Shown here one piece after another: positions 40,773 through 43,057 of a DNA stretch of 43,057 bases; the stretch's first letter is position 1; every line of letters begins with the position of its first letter. Source of the DNA: Pseudoruminococcus_B sp937901805 (GTDB lineage Bacteria; Bacillota; Clostridia; Oscillospirales; Ruminococcaceae); NCBI GenBank assembly GCA_963560245.1, contig CAUWNS010000015.1:1-43057 (forward strand). The letters are read 5' to 3'. The translations under genes and the position numbers were made by a program. The notes under the pieces are model-generated. The model did not search any database, was not told the DNA's origin, and saw only the letters and a list, made by a program, of their open reading frames with translations.

Positions 40773-40816
40773 AAAAACAGCCCGTGTGCAGGATTATCTG
40801 CACACGGGCTGTTTTT
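40773..40816. terminator. Terminator of the UMF1-type gene
   Basis: AAACAGCCCGTGTGCAG and CTGCACACGGGCTGTTT arms, with T-runs on both strands (TTTTTTAAG on the minus strand, TTTTTACC on the plus strand). Confidence 0.9.
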
Positions 40817-40837
40817 ACCTATACTGCAAAACCGGGA

Positions 40838-42085
40838 TTATTCTTTCTGCTGTGCTCTCGCTTTTTCCGAGAGCCAGAGCAGGATATAACCTGCAATAAA
40901 AAGTGCTGCCAGAGCCAGAACCCCATAGGTGGAAGTTCCGAACAAAAATGCGCAGACGGCAATGAGCATGGGACCGAAAAAGTCCGCAAATTTTCCGAAA
41001 ATATCAAAAAAGCCAAAGTATTCGTTGGATTCTTCCTTTGGAATCATCTTGCCAAAGCAGGAACGGGACAGGGACTGTATCCCACCCTGGCACATCCCAA
41101 CAGCAACGGCAAGCACCCAGAATTCCCAAGCCTTATCGAGCTGATAGCCAAAGATACAGATTCCAATATAGATGAGGATAAAAATCCGAATCATCCGGAT
41201 GGAGCCGAATCTCTTTGCCAGACGGGCACTGTAGATTGCGCAGGGGAATGCAACCACCTGGGTGAGCAGCAGTGCCAAAATCATACTTGTATCCCCGATG
41301 CCAACCTCCGCGCCATAGGTGGTCGCCATGGAGATAATCGTATATACACCGTCAATGTAGCAGAAATAGGAGAGGATATAGAACAAAAGACGCCTGTCCT
41401 TTTTGATTTTTCCAAAGGTTTTCCCCAGCCTGCGGAAAGCATCCCGTACTTTTCCCCTGCGGTTTTGCAGATAATATGTCTGCCGGACATTTTTAAGCAG
41501 AGGAACGGTCAGGGCAACCCACCAGACCGCTGTAATTAAAAAAGAAATCTGCGTAGCGAGCATGGTGCTCAGACCAAAGGGCTTTGCAAAAATCAGGACA
41601 ATCCCAATGAGAAACGGGATACAGCTCCCAATATAGCCCCAGGCATATCCATGGGAGGAGATCCTGTCCATCCGCTCATCTGTTGTCACATCAGTGAGCA
41701 TGGAATCGTAAAAGACATTGCACGCAGAATACCCCAGTCGCGCAACCACAAAGAAAATTAGAAACGCCATCCAGTTCCCCGTCAGGCTCAGCAGGATCAA
41801 ACCGCCCACACCCAATATCAGGAAAAAAACGAACAGCCGCTTTTTCATCCCCTAATAGTCGGCAATAGCCCCCAATATAGGAGAAAGCACTGCCAGAATT
41901 AAAACTGACACTGCAGTCACAGTTGCCCAGATGCCGGAAGCATAGACGGTATCAACCTGTGCGGAATCTGTAAGGCCTTTGAAAAAAATCGGGATGGTAG
42001 TGGACACCAGAAGAATAAACGCGGAATTTGCAATGTCGTACAAAATCCAGCTTTTTTCTGTCCGGGTTATCTTGTTGTCATTCAT
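40838..42085 (-). pseudogene. UMF1/Atg22-type MFS transporter with an in-frame TAG
   Basis: The frame gives a ~415-residue major facilitator of the UMF1/Atg22-like group. The N-terminus is TRTEKSWILYDIANSAFILL, then LSPILGAIADY. A TAG at 41852-41854 follows, and the same frame resumes GMKKRLFVFFLILG and continues through about ten more helices (GYSACNVFYDSMLTDV, MCQGGIQSLSRSCFGKMIP) to 40838. At the TAG, relatives have a sense codon between DY and GMKK (Lys, Arg or Gln as I recall), so a single substitution explains it. ATG 42085 (MNDNKI) is preferred over 42100 because AGGTAAG precedes it. The ATG at 41846-41848 could restart translation, but it would lack the first helices. Confidence 0.88.
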
Positions 42086-42149
42086 ATTCTTACCTGCCAT
42101 TCACAAAAAATTTAAAGTTTTGTACATGCTTATTTTACACGAGTCTGTT

Positions 42150-42177
42150 TTGCAAAGCTAGCCCTTTCCTGTATAAT
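42150..42177 (+). promoter_or_regulatory. Promoter of the phospholipase C-like gene
   Basis: TTGCAA (42150-42155), a 16-base spacer and a perfect TATAAT (42172-42177), 63 bases before the ATG. Confidence 0.7.
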
Positions 42178-42239
42178 ATAAGTTAGATTTTTTGTATTTT
42201 CCATTTTTAAGATAGAGATTTTATAGAGGAGATGATCCA

Positions 42240-43057
42240 ATGGCCGATTTTGTAACCCATACCGTATTTGGAGAACGAATGATTCCAGAACTTCCCGCTA
42301 CAGCGCAGCGCGTCTTCCACCAGCATCCCGCCGCCTATTACTGGGGCTGCCAGGGACCGGACCTGCTCTTTTTCCGAAAGGCGCTGTTCGGTTCCGGACC
42401 GTTATACAAATACGCTTCGCTGATGCACAATGAAAAAAATACAGAGTTATTTTCCCGTATGCTCCAGTATATCGACGCGCTGGACGACAAGGACAGGGAC
42501 GCCGCCCTCTCCTACTTTTACGGATTCCTCTGCCACTATGCGCTGGACAGTGAAATTCATCCATACGTCTATTGCAGGCAATATGAACTGGCGGAAAAAT
42601 ATCCCTCGGTCAGCGGTTCCGCCCTGCACTGCCAGATCGAAACCGACATTGACAGCGCTTTGTATCCCCGGCTGAAAAAAGAGCCGGTCACCTCTTTTTC
42701 TCCGGAAAAGCTGTACACAATTTCCAAAGAGGACTGTTTTGTCATCGCTCGGATATACACCTACCTGCTCAAAAAGGTATACGGGCAGTCCGTCCCCTAT
42801 GAACAGATTGTCAAATGCTTTTCGGACATGCTTACTATCCAAAAGCTGCTGTTTTCCGGTTCCAGGGCCGTTTTCGCAGCAACCAAGGGTATTGATACGC
42901 TGATATGCTCCAAAAACCTGGTTTCCTCACATGTCAAAGGGAAAGAGCCGAAATGGGACTGCCTCAATCTCTGCCGCGCCGTCTGGCAAAACCCCTGCTC
43001 CCCGGAACAGAAGCGTCGGGAAAGTGTGCTTGGGATTCTCTCGCTCGCAGGAAAAAA
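42240..43057 (+). CDS. Zinc-dependent phospholipase C-like protein, cut by the window edge
   Basis: An open frame of 272 codons without a stop before base 43057. GAGGAGATG precedes ATG 42240. The N-terminal half matches the zinc-dependent phospholipase C-like family of Clostridia: MADFVTHTVFGERMI, YYWGCQGPDLLFF, YKYASLMHNEKNTELF and YGFLCHYALDSEIHPYV, whose His and Asp residues would form the zinc site. No signal peptide is present, unlike the secreted alpha-toxin type, so this is the cytoplasmic group of unknown substrate. Length in the family is around 300, so only the tail is missing. Confidence 0.82.
   Translation, partial: MADFVTHTVFGERMIPELPATAQRVFHQHPAAYYWGCQGPDLLFFRKALFGSGPLYKYASLMHNEKNTELFSRMLQYIDALDDKDRDAALSYFYGFLCHYALDSEIHPYVYCRQYELAEKYPSVSGSALHCQIETDIDSALYPRLKKEPVTSFSPEKLYTISKEDCFVIARIYTYLLKKVYGQSVPYEQIVKCFSDMLTIQKLLFSGSRAVFAATKGIDTLICSKNLVSSHVKGKEPKWDCLNLCRAVWQNPCSPEQKRRESVLGILSLAGK

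Noticed and set aside
40490..41539. 349-codon plus-strand open frame
   Set aside because: Antisense to the UMF1-type transporter and crossing its terminator.

Overview
The window looks like a chromosomal segment of an endospore-forming, anaerobic Firmicute of class Clostridia, most likely the Oscillospiraceae/Ruminococcaceae. The evidence is the Gram-positive-type PolC polymerase, the clostridial gene order pyrH-frr-uppS-cdsA-dxr-rseP-ispG-polC, a Spo0A-type regulator, YtaF and a BclA-like spore-surface protein, a two-subunit iron-sulfur serine dehydratase, a T-box leader, and good AGGAGG ribosome sites throughout. The window ends inside a tRNA gene on the left and inside a phospholipase C-like gene on the right. 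Family names come from recognising motifs by eye; no database search was run.

Left part (1-10.3 kb): a tRNA operon (Gly, Phe, Asp, Val), then yerC-methyltransferase-hslO on the minus strand. These are followed by a BclA-like spore-coat candidate, a Gfo/Idh/MocA oxidoreductase and ytaF on the plus strand. A Spo0A-like response regulator is divergent from a small unknown protein and a Cof-type phosphatase. A second Gfo/Idh/MocA enzyme, a lipoprotein and a transglutaminase-like protein follow.

Middle left (10.3-19.2 kb): an eroded IS200/IS605-type remnant; a YtrA-type repressor/ABC transporter operon with a 29-bp palindromic operator and a frameshifted permease; an amidohydrolase; and sdaAB-sdaAA plus a small downstream gene. 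On the minus strand there is a three-gene unit (XRE-cupin regulator, acyl-CoA ligase, DUF2461 protein) preceded by a complete T-box leader. Its specifier and discriminator-pairing bases point to isoleucine tRNA. This is the most interesting element: it suggests that an acyl-CoA ligase is switched on by isoleucine starvation, perhaps to assimilate 2-methylbutyrate into isoleucine.

Middle (19.2-30.7 kb): one long minus-strand operon, pyrH-frr-uppS-cdsA-dxr-rseP-ispG-polC-HAD phosphatase, with a strong sigma-A promoter at 30669-30697. It covers pyrimidine, ribosome-recycling, isoprenoid, phospholipid, membrane-protease and replication functions.

Right part (30.7-43 kb): an unassigned intergenic stretch and an AT-rich accessory patch (a DUF3592-like membrane protein) beside tRNA-Gly(CCC); a leaderless amidase with a sigma-K-like promoter; a small four-cysteine protein; and a GNAT acetyltransferase. 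Next come an orphan Na+-pumping decarboxylase beta subunit with a 42-residue partner, a TetR regulator divergent from a multiply frameshifted SDR gene, class II fructose-bisphosphate aldolase, a ClC-type chloride transporter, a UMF1-type transporter interrupted by an in-frame TAG, and the start of a zinc-dependent phospholipase C-like gene. Four coding regions (transposase, ABC permease, SDR, UMF1) are broken. Genuine decay and assembly error cannot be separated from the sequence alone.
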